A stretch of 51,737 bases of DNA, taken from positions 1 through 51,737 of the forward strand of contig CAYSPU010000004.1 in assembly GCA_964432995.1 (NCBI GenBank), written 5' to 3'. The notes under the pieces were generated by a model, which made no database searches, was not told the DNA's origin, and worked only from the letters and a program-made list of their open reading frames with translations. How positions within the stretch are numbered: position 1 is the stretch's first letter; every line of letters starts with the position of its first letter. Shown here piece by piece: positions 38,138 to 46,807 of this stretch. The position numbers were made by a program, and so were the translations under genes. Source of the stretch: CAYSPU01 sp964432995 (GTDB lineage Bacteria > Verrucomicrobiota > Verrucomicrobiia > Limisphaerales > JAHDYP01).

Positions 38138-38277
38138 GGGCTACCCGGAAAACCGGTATGGCGCGACTCCGAGGAGGACTCGCGAGCAGGTCTCGCTACT
38201 GCCGGAGCTGCGGCGGGTCCGAACGACGGAACGACGGCTGACGAGCCGGCGGGCCGATTCACCGACGTGCCGGCCTC

Positions 38278-38304
38278 CGGCGCCCTCGGAGAGGTCGCCC
38301 TACC
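38278..38304 (-). repeat. Dispersed hairpin repeat A, copy 5
   Basis: Full hairpin within IR-R. It is the one copy that is antisense relative to the nearest upstream gene. Confidence 0.85.
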
Positions 38305-38444
38305 TTTCATGCGAAGTGGTAACCCGGAATGGGTAGGGGGATTCTTGGAGAGAAGCGACGCCGACTCGCCGACTTGCCGACCTCCGACGCGCCGATTCAT
38401 GGAGAGGCCGGACCTCCAAAGTTTGGACGCGCGTTGGGGCCATG

Positions 38445-38550
38445 AACCGGAACGAACATCGAACGCTGAACGTCGAACATCGAACGTCGAACGTCCTTTT
38501 CGTTCAACGTTGGACGTTGGAAGTTCGACGTTCGACGTTTCGTTCATTAT
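38445..38550. repeat. Repeat D, copy 3
   Basis: A long imperfect hairpin: a left arm of units such as ATCGAACG, CTGAACG and TCGAACG, the spacer CCTTTTC, then a right arm TTCAACGTTGGACGTTGGA and TTCGACGTTCGACG. It lies about 95 bases before the next gene. Confidence 0.75.
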
Positions 38551-38643
38551 CAGCAACTTGCGCGAACGGTTCATGGAAAGGGTGCAGCATTCGCCCGGCC
38601 GGGAGCAGCTCCCCACCGTGGCGGCGGCTTGAGGATCCGGCAC

Positions 38644-39678
38644 GTGGGCACGAACTTCCTGAACCTGTGGATCCTGGCGCGGGTGACGCAAGCCGGCGTG
38701 GCGACGCTGCTCTGCGTGGCGGGCGCCGTCTTGGGGCTGCGGATCGTCAGCCGATGGCGGCCCCGGTTGTCCAGCGAACAGCAGTTGGTCCTCGAGCGGC
38801 GGGCGGAGCTCGTGGCCTCGGTGATGCAGGTGGCGTTGCTGCTGGAGGTGTTGGGGCTCGGCCTGGCGGCGTTGGTCGCGGACCGCCTGGTCGGCGGCAT
38901 TCGCGGGGCGATGTGCGCCTTCGGGGTGTTGTCCTCCGTGCCGACCGGTTTCCACGGTCTCCTGGCCAGCATCCTGGCCGCGGGGGCGTGCGCGCTCTGG
39001 GTGATTCTCCACCGATTCGACTTGAGGCTGGAGACGCCCGTGTTGACGCGCCGCAAGTTCGTCTGCCTGATCCCGGTGGGAGCGCTGGCCATGGGCGATC
39101 TGGCGTTGGTCCTCGCCTTTGCCTGCCAGCTCGATTTCGAAGTGATCGCGTCGTGTTGTTCGGTGTGGGTGGATGCTGCGGTAGTCCAGGCGCGGGCCGC
39201 CAAGCTGCTGCTGCCGCCCGTATGGGCGGGGGGCCTGGGGGTTGCCGCCGCAGCGATCGCCGCGTTGGCATCGACGGCGGCCGCGCGATGGCCGGGCCGG
39301 GCAACGGCCTGGGCCGCTGGCAGCGCGTCGGCGTTGGCCCCGATCGCGATGCTGCCGGCCGTGCTGGGAGTCGTTGCCCCGCACGCGCTGGGGGCGCCGA
39401 CCCATCTGTGCCCGTTCTGCCTGCTCCACGTTCAGGGAGGCGGCATTGGCTGGCCACTCTTCTCCGCGATGTTCCTGGGATGTGTATTCGGAATGGGGCT
39501 GGGCGTGGTCGAAGCAAACCGTGCCGCCGCCAACGACACCGCGGCCGTCCGGGCCATGCAGAGGACCCTCGGCCGTTGGTCGGCGTTTTCCTGGCTGTGC
39601 GCCCTGGCGTGCGGCGCGTTTCCCGTCGTGCGTTATTTGCTGGAATCGGGTGGAGTGTCGGTTTACGGAAATCTCTGA
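38644..39678 (+). CDS. Polytopic membrane protein with a CPFC motif, next to nosL
   Basis: With GTG at 38644 the protein is 344 residues (an in-frame TTG at 38629 is possible); GAGG about nine bases upstream supports the GTG. It has roughly seven to nine hydrophobic segments. A conserved-looking THLCPFCLLH segment around residue 265 has a C-x2-C pair followed by His, which could bind metal or do redox chemistry. Cys also occurs in CSVW and VCLIP. No named family is recognised. It lies just before nosL and after the ABC operon, separated from the operon by the repeat block, so it probably belongs to the same metal-handling locus. Confidence 0.72.
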   Translation: MGTNFLNLWILARVTQAGVATLLCVAGAVLGLRIVSRWRPRLSSEQQLVLERRAELVASVMQVALLLEVLGLGLAALVADRLVGGIRGAMCAFGVLSSVPTGFHGLLASILAAGACALWVILHRFDLRLETPVLTRRKFVCLIPVGALAMGDLALVLAFACQLDFEVIASCCSVWVDAAVVQARAAKLLLPPVWAGGLGVAAAAIAALASTAAARWPGRATAWAAGSASALAPIAMLPAVLGVVAPHALGAPTHLCPFCLLHVQGGGIGWPLFSAMFLGCVFGMGLGVVEANRAAANDTAAVRAMQRTLGRWSAFSWLCALACGAFPVVRYLLESGGVSVYGNL

Positions 39679-39783
39679 ACCTCAGAAGATGCACTTCAAC
39701 CACGGAGGGACACCGATGAACACGGATAGCAAAAGGCTGCGCAAGAGCGGGCGAACACCCGGCGCCAGAATCCGGGCGGCAGC

Positions 39784-40245
39784 ATGAACTCGATGAGAAT
39801 CCTCTGCACACTCCTCCTCGCGTTCGTGGTGCTGACGGCGGCAGGCTGCCGTCCTGAGGGCGAGCGCTGCCGCAAGTGCGGCATGTTGGTGGACCAATAC
39901 CCCCGCTGGATCGCGGGCCTGACGAATGCCGAAGGGAAGGAGGAACGGTTCTGCTGCGAACGCTGCCTGTTCGCGCATTGGCGCAGCCCGCTGGGGGCCG
40001 GGTGCCGCGACGCGTGGGTGACGGAATACTATCAGCAGAAGCGGCTGCCGGTGGCCGACGTCCTCTTCGTGATGGGCTCCGATGTCACCGGGCCCATGGG
40101 AAAGGCGCTGGTTCCCGTCTCCGGACGCGACGCCGCCGAGCAGTTCCTGAAGGAGCACCACGGGGCGCGCATCCTCACGGCGGATGAGATCACGAGCGAG
40201 TTGCTGCGCGTAGTGGCCGGCAAACCGGCCGGAGCCCAGCGCTGA
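39784..40245 (+). CDS. nosL: NosL-family copper-binding lipoprotein
   Basis: This is a 153-residue lipoprotein. The signal peptide ends LTAAGC with Cys22 as the lipidation site. The NosL motif CRKCGMLV (29-36) is followed by FCCERC (56-61), giving several potential copper ligands. The rest matches NosL (VADVLFVMGSDVTGPMG, AEQFLKEHHGARIL). NosL is a copper chaperone for nitrous oxide reductase, but nosZ is not in this window, so here it may serve another cuproprotein or metal-export system. It sits 105 bases after the CPFC membrane protein on the same strand. ATG at 39784 is taken; an internal ATG is at 39793. Confidence 0.9.
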   Translation: MNSMRILCTLLLAFVVLTAAGCRPEGERCRKCGMLVDQYPRWIAGLTNAEGKEERFCCERCLFAHWRSPLGAGCRDAWVTEYYQQKRLPVADVLFVMGSDVTGPMGKALVPVSGRDAAEQFLKEHHGARILTADEITSELLRVVAGKPAGAQR

Positions 40246-40296
40246 CCGCGGGCGGGCTTTCGATCACCCAACCACACCCGCACGCCAGCCAGCCTT

Positions 40297-40337
40297 TCCG
40301 GACCGCGGGTCTTCTTGACCCGCAGCAAAACGCACAC
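40297..40337 (-). repeat. Dispersed repeat E, copy 2
   Basis: Inverted copy: TTCGGACC-like start, then hairpin arms GCGGGTC/GACCCGC and the CGCACAC end. It lies between nosL and the GH27 gene. Confidence 0.75.
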
Positions 40338-40433
40338 GCCCTTGACTGCGACTCGAGAGCGCGTCCCCGTGCCGACTGGGGAAAAGGGCCTTGCCCGTTG
40401 CGAGTTTCCCCATCCATAGTCTGCGCCGCACCT

Positions 40434-42422
40434 ATGACTCACACCTGCCACGCCTCCCTTCGTCGCCGGCTCTCCCTGTGGTTCCTCGCGTCCACCGCCG
40501 CCGGCTGGAGCTTGCATGCGGTCGAAACCAACTGGTTGCACACCCTGGATCTGTCGGCGATGCGGCAGGGCTGGGGCCGGCCCCAGGTGAACCGCTCGAT
40601 CCGCGAGCTGCCGCTGAGCATCGGCGGTCAGAAGTTCGCGCTCGGCGTCGGCACGCACGCCACCAGCACGCTCTGGATCGATCTCGCCGGCGGAACGGAA
40701 CGTTTTCAGGCCATGGTGGGGGTGGACGACGCCGCCAACGGCCCCGCCACCGTCTCGTTCCGTGTGGTGGCCGATGGGCAGAAGGTGTTCGACTCGGGTC
40801 TCATGAAGCCCGGTGACGCCGCCAAGGTGGTGGATGTGGATCTGCGCGGCCGCCGCACCTTGCTGCTGCAGGTCAAGGACGGGGGCGACGGCATCAGCTA
40901 CGACCATGGGAATTGGGCGGAGGCCAGGTTTCTTGTCAGCGGCGCGGCGCCCAAGGCAGTCCCGGCGCCGCGCGAAGAGGCGGTGATTCTCACCCCGAAG
41001 CCCGGTCCCCAGCCGCGCATCAACGGTCCTACAATCTACGGTTGTCGTCCGGGCAGACCGTTTGTGTATCGGATTCCGACGACGGGGGAGCGGCCGATGC
41101 GGTTTGAGGCGTCCGGTTTGCCGGCCGGCCTGGTGCTCGACGCCGAAAAGGGGATCCTGACGGGGAGCGTCGCGCGGCGCGGCACCTACCGCGTTCAGCT
41201 CAAGGCCGGCAATCGGCAGGGGACGGCGCGCCGGTTGTTCCGGGTGGTTTGTGGCGACACGCTGGCGCTGACGCCGCCGATGGGCTGGAACCACTGGTAT
41301 GCGCACTACAACCGGATTACCGACCGCATGATGCGCGAGGCGGCGGACATCATGGTGCACAGCGGCATGGCGGACGTCGGCTACCAGTACGTCAGCATCG
41401 ATGATTGCTGGATGAACGCGCCGCAATACGACGACCCGCTCCGCGTCGGACCCCTGCGCGACGCCGGGGGCGACGTCGTGCCCAACCGCCATTTCCCCGA
41501 TATGAAGGCGCTGACCGACTTCATTCACGCCTACGGTCTGAAGGCGGGGATTTACACGTCGCCGGGGCCGTTCACGTGCGCGGGATTCGCGGGCGCCTAT
41601 CAACACGAGGCTCAAGACGCACGCCAGTTTGCCGCCTGGGGCTTCGACCTGCTCAAATACGATTGGTGTTCCTACGGCGACATCGTCAAGGGCGACACCC
41701 GCCTGGAGACGCTCCAGAAACCCTATCGCGTCATGGCCGACCTTCTGAAGCAGCAGGATCGCGACATCGTGTTGAACCTCTGCCAATACGGCATGGGCGA
41801 CGTCTGGGAGTGGGGTGCGGCAGTTGGCGGCCACTCATGGCGCACGGCTGGCGACCTCGGGTTCGAGCTCGACCGGATCTTCGAGGTTGCCCTCGAGAAC
41901 GCCAAACACCGGGAATGGTCACGCCCGGGCAGTTGGAACGATCCGGACTATCTGCAGATCGGCTACGTGGGGGCCGCGTCGGGCATGGGCGAACCGCGGC
42001 CCTGCCCGCTCACCCCGAGCGAGCAATACGCCTTCATGTCGCTCTGGTGCCTCATGGCCTCGCCGTTGTTCTACAGCGGCGACATGAGCCGGCTCGACGA
42101 CTTCACCCTGAACGTCCTCTGCAACCCGGAAGTCATCGAGGTCAACCAGGATGCCCTTGGCCAGTCCGCCCGGGTGGTTCCCTTGACCGACGAGACCTTC
42201 CTGATGGTGAAAGACCTCGAGGACGGCAGCAAGGCGGTCGGCCTCTTCAACCGGAATGAGAGCGCGACCCGCGTCACGGCGCGCTGGGACACGGTGGGGG
42301 TGCGCGGCAGGGTGCGCGTCCGGGATTTGTGGCGACAGCAGGACCTGGGTCGGTTCCGCGACGAATTCTCCGCGCTGGTGCCCCGGCATGGCGGGGTCCT
42401 GATCCGCGTGCGCGGCCGGTGA
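40434..42422 (+). CDS. Secreted GH27 alpha-galactosidase with NPCBM and Ig-like domains
   Basis: This is a 662-residue protein with a signal peptide (LSLWFLASTAAGWSLHA). An NPCBM carbohydrate-binding domain spans ~residues 31-168 (GVGTHATSTLWIDL, FQAMVGVDDA). A putative Ig domain of the He_PIG type spans ~200-273 (FEASGLPAGLVLD). The GH27 barrel starts near 280 with LTPPMGWNHWY. The expected nucleophile is Asp410 in LLKYDWCSYG and the acid/base Asp474 in WRTAGDLG; SIDDCW (321-326) is also family-typical. GH27 enzymes remove terminal alpha-galactose or alpha-N-acetylgalactosamine, or arabinopyranose. The three-domain layout NPCBM-Ig-GH27 is common in Planctomycetes and Verrucomicrobia. ATG at 40434 is preferred over an upstream TTG. 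Confidence 0.94.
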   Translation: MTHTCHASLRRRLSLWFLASTAAGWSLHAVETNWLHTLDLSAMRQGWGRPQVNRSIRELPLSIGGQKFALGVGTHATSTLWIDLAGGTERFQAMVGVDDAANGPATVSFRVVADGQKVFDSGLMKPGDAAKVVDVDLRGRRTLLLQVKDGGDGISYDHGNWAEARFLVSGAAPKAVPAPREEAVILTPKPGPQPRINGPTIYGCRPGRPFVYRIPTTGERPMRFEASGLPAGLVLDAEKGILTGSVARRGTYRVQLKAGNRQGTARRLFRVVCGDTLALTPPMGWNHWYAHYNRITDRMMREAADIMVHSGMADVGYQYVSIDDCWMNAPQYDDPLRVGPLRDAGGDVVPNRHFPDMKALTDFIHAYGLKAGIYTSPGPFTCAGFAGAYQHEAQDARQFAAWGFDLLKYDWCSYGDIVKGDTRLETLQKPYRVMADLLKQQDRDIVLNLCQYGMGDVWEWGAAVGGHSWRTAGDLGFELDRIFEVALENAKHREWSRPGSWNDPDYLQIGYVGAASGMGEPRPCPLTPSEQYAFMSLWCLMASPLFYSGDMSRLDDFTLNVLCNPEVIEVNQDALGQSARVVPLTDETFLMVKDLEDGSKAVGLFNRNESATRVTARWDTVGVRGRVRVRDLWRQQDLGRFRDEFSALVPRHGGVLIRVRGR

Positions 42423-42632
42423 ACCGCGGATCAGCGCCCGACAGGAGAGACCGCGGAGGGCGCCGATCGGCGCGGAGGGGAGCGTTCCCGGTGCAGAAGA
42501 CCCTCGTTCGCGGTCGCAGACGAGGATTGAATTCGCGGCAATTCGTGAAACTCGGGTCGCCGTGCCGCTTTACAAAGCCTTTGACGCCGACGCGCAAGTC
42601 GAAGATAACCGTCCCGGTTCCTACGAACGCAT

Positions 42633-43043
42633 ATGCCCACCGCCTCGCAGAACATCCTCAACGCGGACGTCGAGATCCGCGGCAACCTCAAATGCTCGGG
42701 TGACGTCTTCTTCGATGGGCGCCTGGATGGCGACCTGACCACCGACGGCGCGCTGGAGTTGGGGGAGAACGCCACCGTCCGCGGCAACCTCACCGCGTTG
42801 ACGGTGGTCGCTCGCGGCAAGATTACGGGGAACATCTCCGCCCGCGAGCGACTCGAGGTCAAGGCCCGCACCGAAGTCACTGGCGACCTGCGCGGCGCCA
42901 AACTGGTGGTCGACGACGGCGTCGTCTTCCAAGGCAAAGCGGATATCGCACCCACCAAGGCCCCGGCTCCGGGGGCGGCGTCCATGCCCAAACCGCCGGA
43001 TGCTTACAAGGCCATGGAAAGCGGCAAGCCGGCCATCCGCTAG
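42633..43043 (+). CDS. Bactofilin family cytoskeletal protein
   Basis: This is a 136-residue bactofilin with short disordered ends and a beta-helix core. Repeating strands such as EIRGNLKCSGDVFFDGRLDG, GALELGENATVRGNL and ARERLEVKARTEVTG, each ~18 residues, fit the right-handed beta-helix that polymerises into filaments without nucleotides. Bactofilins organise cell-wall and surface features. The C-terminal Pro-rich tail (APTKAPAPGAASMPK) is disordered. It is close to GH27 and an outer-membrane barrel on the same strand, but I see no direct functional link. Confidence 0.93.
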   Translation: MPTASQNILNADVEIRGNLKCSGDVFFDGRLDGDLTTDGALELGENATVRGNLTALTVVARGKITGNISARERLEVKARTEVTGDLRGAKLVVDDGVVFQGKADIAPTKAPAPGAASMPKPPDAYKAMESGKPAIR

Positions 43044-43156
43044 CCTGACGCCGGACCGGCCACGGCACCCGCCGTCAACCTCAGCCATCGCCCCGTGTCA
43101 CCCCTCGCGCCCCCTCCAGTCCGCGCGCGACGCGACCGCGGCACCCGCCATGAATC

Positions 43157-43207
43157 GTAGCGCCGACATTCCCGTCGGCGTCATGCCGGCTGGAAAGCCC
43201 GCGCTAC
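43157..43207 (+). repeat. Repeat B, copy 3
   Basis: Third copy of the cloverleaf element. It sits about 115 bases after the bactofilin stop, followed by ~60 bp of sequence resembling IR-L's tail (TCATGG, CAACCGTTGG) and a C relative at 43267-43290 (GCCGAC-GTCA-GTCGGC). Confidence 0.8.
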
Positions 43208-43341
43208 GCAGCTCATGGCTCCAATGCGCGTCCAACCGTTGGATGCCAGAGCTCCCCTTGAACCTCGCAGCCGCCGACGTCAGTCGGCGCACTTCTCCCT
43301 TCCTGAAAACAAGAAACCACGACCTCGAACCCCGCCCCTCT

Positions 43342-44226
43342 ATGTTGCGTAACCTGAAGCTCGTCCTTGCCTCCGCTCTCGCCATCAACCTCCTGGCGCA
43401 CGCTCCCGTCCAGGCCCAAACCGATACACTGTCGGAAAACGAGAGCTGGAGTTCCTTCCTCCCTCTCCTGGGTGATGCCGCCCGCGAGCGCGGTTACGAA
43501 TTGCCCCTCCCCTTCGGACTCGGTTTCCACGTCATGCATATCTGGCAGGACTACGAGATCAAGAGCCTCGACCTCGTCATTCAGGGACCGATGGAAATCC
43601 CCCTGGAAGGACTGCAGGTGTCGTCGGCGGAGGGCACGGCCTACTCGATGGACGGACGCCTGGATTGCTGGATCCTGCCCTGGCTGAATGTTTACGGCGT
43701 CCTCGGCTACACCAGCGGCCAATCCAAGTCCCAGGCCACCGTCCCGGCATCGACGCTCGCCGCGCTCGGTCTCCCCCTCGGCTACGACCTCAGCTTTCCC
43801 TTCCCCCTCGAGTATGACGGCGCGACCTACGGTGGCGGCGCCACGTTGGCCTACGGCTACAAACACCTCTTCGGCAGCATCGACTACAACTACACCGAAA
43901 CCGACCTGGACATCGCGGATTCCGCCATCCACGCCCATGTGCTGACGCCGCGCGTCGGGTGGTTTGGGGAACTGGGCTCCGCGTACGTGGGCGCCATGTA
44001 TCAGGACGTCGCCCAGGAGTTCCGCGGATCGCTCAAGTTCAGCATTCCCGGCCCGTTTCCCCTTCCTCCGATTCCGGTGGACTACGCCGTCGACCAGAAA
44101 GCCGTTGACCCCTGGAACATCATCGTTGGGGCCAATCTGCGTCTAGGCCGGCATGTGGAGTTCATCATCGAAGGCGGCTTCCTCGGCCGCGAGCAGATCT
44201 TGACCTCGCTCACCTACCGCTTTTGA
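43342..44226 (+). CDS. Putative outer-membrane beta-barrel protein
   Basis: This 294-residue protein has a signal peptide (LVLASALAINLLAHAPVQA, cleavage near AQT). The mature part alternates polar and hydrophobic residues with many aromatic strand ends (HIWQDYEIKSLDLVI, WLNVYGVLGYTSG, GSAYVGAMYQDV). It ends SLTYRF, where the final Phe fits the BAM recognition signal of outer-membrane proteins. No specific family is recognised; it is probably a porin-like or lipid-handling barrel. Its stop is only nine bases from the stop of the convergent PP-loop gene, with no terminator between them. Confidence 0.78.
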   Translation: MLRNLKLVLASALAINLLAHAPVQAQTDTLSENESWSSFLPLLGDAARERGYELPLPFGLGFHVMHIWQDYEIKSLDLVIQGPMEIPLEGLQVSSAEGTAYSMDGRLDCWILPWLNVYGVLGYTSGQSKSQATVPASTLAALGLPLGYDLSFPFPLEYDGATYGGGATLAYGYKHLFGSIDYNYTETDLDIADSAIHAHVLTPRVGWFGELGSAYVGAMYQDVAQEFRGSLKFSIPGPFPLPPIPVDYAVDQKAVDPWNIIVGANLRLGRHVEFIIEGGFLGREQILTSLTYRF

Positions 44227-44235
44227 GCGAAGCGG

Positions 44236-45465
44236 TTACTTGGCGGCGTGCATCCACAGACGGCGGCGGGCCTTGCGTTGCAGCGAACGCGCTATCGGGC
44301 CCATGCCAGGGATTCGACCCAAGCGCCCGATGGCGTCCACAACTCGCCGTCTCTTGGCGTTCCACGCGAATCCATCCTGCAGCGCAAGGACCATGTCCTG
44401 TCGGCCAAGGTTTTGGGCTGCTTGGAGGAGCTCGCTGGAGAAGCTGAGGGCACTCTTGGTGTTGAGTTGGAGCCGACGCAACCGGTCGACATGGTAGTCC
44501 GAGCAGTCGAAAGCAGCAGATGCTTGGAGGCATCCGAGCAAATCCAATGCCGCCATCGTTCGGAGGCATTTCTCGCACCGACTGCAATTGCGGCTTTGCT
44601 CATCGGTGAAACATACGTGAACGGAGTCGAACACCCCAGGGGAGTTGCTGAGTCTGCGAGTCTTCTCGAACCGGCTCAGTCCACCGCTGTGATGCAGAAC
44701 CTGCGTGGATGCGGAAGAGAACAGAGGATCAGAATCAGGGTGTGAACCCCACGGAAAGTCGTGGGGCGGAGAGTGGCTGGAGGGTATAAGCACGTGGCTG
44801 TATCGCGGACTCAATAGCTGGCCGATAGCCCCTAGGGCAAAACCGTGGAGCACTTCTCCCCAACGCAAGCGAGCCAACCGAAGGTGCTGGATGTTGGAGG
44901 CAAGGATCTGGATGGGTATGCCTATCGCCTCGGATGCGCGCCTGACAGCATCCACTTTAGACGAAGAGGCAGGATGCTCTGGCGAGAAGTCCACGTAGAC
45001 CAATTCATGCTTCTTGGCAAATGTGGCTGGATCGCAGACTTCGGACGGCAGCTCAGGATGTAGGGCGGTAAAGTACGAGTCGATACCTCCGGTGAAGAAG
45101 GAAAGAAACCGGCGGTGAGCCAGGGCCTTTGGAGGTCCCGTAGCCTCGGCATGAAGGGGAACGACCCGAAGAAGTCCCGGATTCCATCTTGTCCAGAGCG
45201 ATTGCAGTTCGTCGGCATGGGCGAACAGTGTGGCATCAACAGGCAACGAAATCCGAAGGGCCTCTCCTCGCGCCATGGCGAAGGGGAGCAGCGCAATCAG
45301 CCAAGGATCTCCGCGTCGGCTTAGATCCACCTCCAGCTCGCGGGGAGCCGCAAACCAAATCCTCCGCTTGAACCGATCCGGGCCATCGAGGACGAGGTCA
45401 GCTTGAATGCGGACATGGCTACTCCAGTGATCGTCGGCCAGGGTGACCGGGTTCTCGAGCGTCAT
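44236..45465 (-). CDS. QueC-like PP-loop ATPase of unknown role
   Basis: This is a 409-residue cytoplasmic protein. The N-terminal ~115 residues are a beta-rich domain of unknown type (IWFAAPRELEVDLSR). A PP-loop with SFFTGGIDSYF (122-132) follows, as in ATP-pyrophosphatases such as QueC. Residues 240-251 (GSHPDSDPLFSS) match a substrate-side motif of this superfamily. Cys285 and the cluster Cys294, Cys297, Cys300 with Arg302 (NCSRCEKCLR) reproduce the four-Cys zinc site of QueC. It is not QueC itself, because the N-terminal domain is extra and no queuosine genes are near. QueC homologues have been recruited into antiviral systems (the QatC proteins), but no qatABD partners are present. The gene follows YjbQ by 28 bases on the same strand. 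Its base composition looks less GC-rich than its neighbours, suggesting transfer. Confidence 0.72.
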   Translation of the reverse strand: MTLENPVTLADDHWSSHVRIQADLVLDGPDRFKRRIWFAAPRELEVDLSRRGDPWLIALLPFAMARGEALRISLPVDATLFAHADELQSLWTRWNPGLLRVVPLHAEATGPPKALAHRRFLSFFTGGIDSYFTALHPELPSEVCDPATFAKKHELVYVDFSPEHPASSSKVDAVRRASEAIGIPIQILASNIQHLRLARLRWGEVLHGFALGAIGQLLSPRYSHVLIPSSHSPPHDFPWGSHPDSDPLFSSASTQVLHHSGGLSRFEKTRRLSNSPGVFDSVHVCFTDEQSRNCSRCEKCLRTMAALDLLGCLQASAAFDCSDYHVDRLRRLQLNTKSALSFSSELLQAAQNLGRQDMVLALQDGFAWNAKRRRVVDAIGRLGRIPGMGPIARSLQRKARRRLWMHAAK

Positions 45466-45493
45466 CGCGGTAACGATTGCAGCTTGGCTGCGC

Positions 45494-45909
<416 letters not shown>

Positions 45910-45913
<4 letters not shown>

Positions 45914-46515
45914 GGCTTGGTTGCGGGATTGTCGAGGGCCTTCGCCCGGATGTTCCGGAACTCGACCTTCATCTTGAGCCCGGGATGCACCTGGAGCCCG
46001 ATCGGGGCCGCCGCGGCGTATTTCGGGTTGACGTATTCGACCACCTGCCGGCCATTCAGCCAGACGCTGAACGTGTCCCCCTTGGCCTGCAGGCGGATGG
46101 TGTTCCAGTCGCCCGGCCGCAGGAGCCCCTCGACCCCCTTGCCCCGGCCCGCCTCGGGATAGCGCTCCTCGCCCCCCGTATAGAAGCAGCAGGTCATGTC
46201 CTTCTTCAGACTCCGCGACACGCCGATCTGCAACTGCAGCTCCGGCTTGCGCACCATGATCCCGCTGTCAATCTCCCCGCTCCAACGCACCTCGGCCTCG
46301 ACCACCACGTCCCCGTACGCGCGCTCGGTGTAGAGCATGCCGCCTTTCAGCGCTTCGTCGTTCTCCCCCACCAACACGCCGTCCACCACCTTCCACAGCG
46401 GATTCGGATCCGGCACTTTCCAGCCGGCGAAATCCTTGCCGTTGAAAATGCGAGGCAACGCGTCAGCCGCCGACACCCGCACGACGGTCAGTGCGGCCAG
46501 AACGAGTGCAGCCAA
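45910..46515 (-). CDS. Secreted DUF1080 protein
   Basis: This protein has a single DUF1080 domain of ~180 residues: RIFNGKDFAGWKVPDPNPLW, LYTERAYGDVVVEAEVRW, SGIMVRKPELQLQIGV, and a C-terminal VEFRNIRAK. The frame continues open upstream into repeat A6 DNA, so the start is uncertain. TTG at 46515 gives 201 residues with a plausible signal peptide (ALVLAALTVVRVSAAD). It is likely periplasmic and related to 3-keto-disaccharide hydrolysis. It is coupled to YjbQ. Confidence 0.78.
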
Positions 46516-46780
46516 GTGATAGTTCCGGGTGAACGTCCCCCAGTCACCGGCAGGGCGCGGCAGCCCAACCGCACCGCGCGGCGGGCGGGGACGGCTCCCC
46601 CGCGCGTTTGTACGAGGCAGCATCCCGAAAGAGGTGGGCGGATTCGTCAAGGGCCGTCCTCCCGCAGAGCCCGTGTCCGTCCTGTCCACCAATCTCGCAA
46701 GGCAGGGCGCGACTCCGAGCAGAACTCGCGAGCCGGTCTCCGGGCGCGCCGACAACACGCACCTTGTTGACTGCTCCTCG

Positions 46781-46807
46781 CGGCGCCCTCGGAGAGGTCG
46801 CCCTACC
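46781..46807 (-). repeat. Dispersed hairpin repeat A, copy 6
   Basis: Full hairpin on the minus strand, upstream of the DUF1080 gene. It shares the flank GACTGCTCCTCG with copy A7. Confidence 0.85.

Larger units (their letters stand above)
38037..38344 (-). repeat. Long composite repeat, right inverted copy (IR-R)
   Basis: This ~308-bp segment is the inverted copy of 34063-34420. It contains repeat B2 (38088-38137) and repeat A5 (38278-38304) in the expected inverted order. It lacks about 50 bp of the tandem array seen in IR-L. Frames open in this region are repeat-encoded and should not be called genes. Confidence 0.88.

Noticed and set aside
34063..38344. Classical composite transposon
   Set aside because: No transposase gene is present in or near the repeats, and no target-site duplications could be identified.
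37775..38632. Long open frame on the plus strand (~285 codons)
   Set aside because: It runs through repeats D2, C3, IR-R and D3. The encoded residues are repeat-derived and the matching frame in IR-L is not conserved as protein.
39784..40245. Part of a nitrous oxide reductase (nos) cluster
   Set aside because: NosL is clear, but nosZ, nosR and nosD are not found in the window, so only a NosL-type copper role is supported.
44236..45465. Complete Qat-type or CBASS-type defence system
   Set aside because: Only the QueC-like protein is present; no QatA ATPase, QatB, TatD-like QatD, cyclase or effector gene lies nearby.
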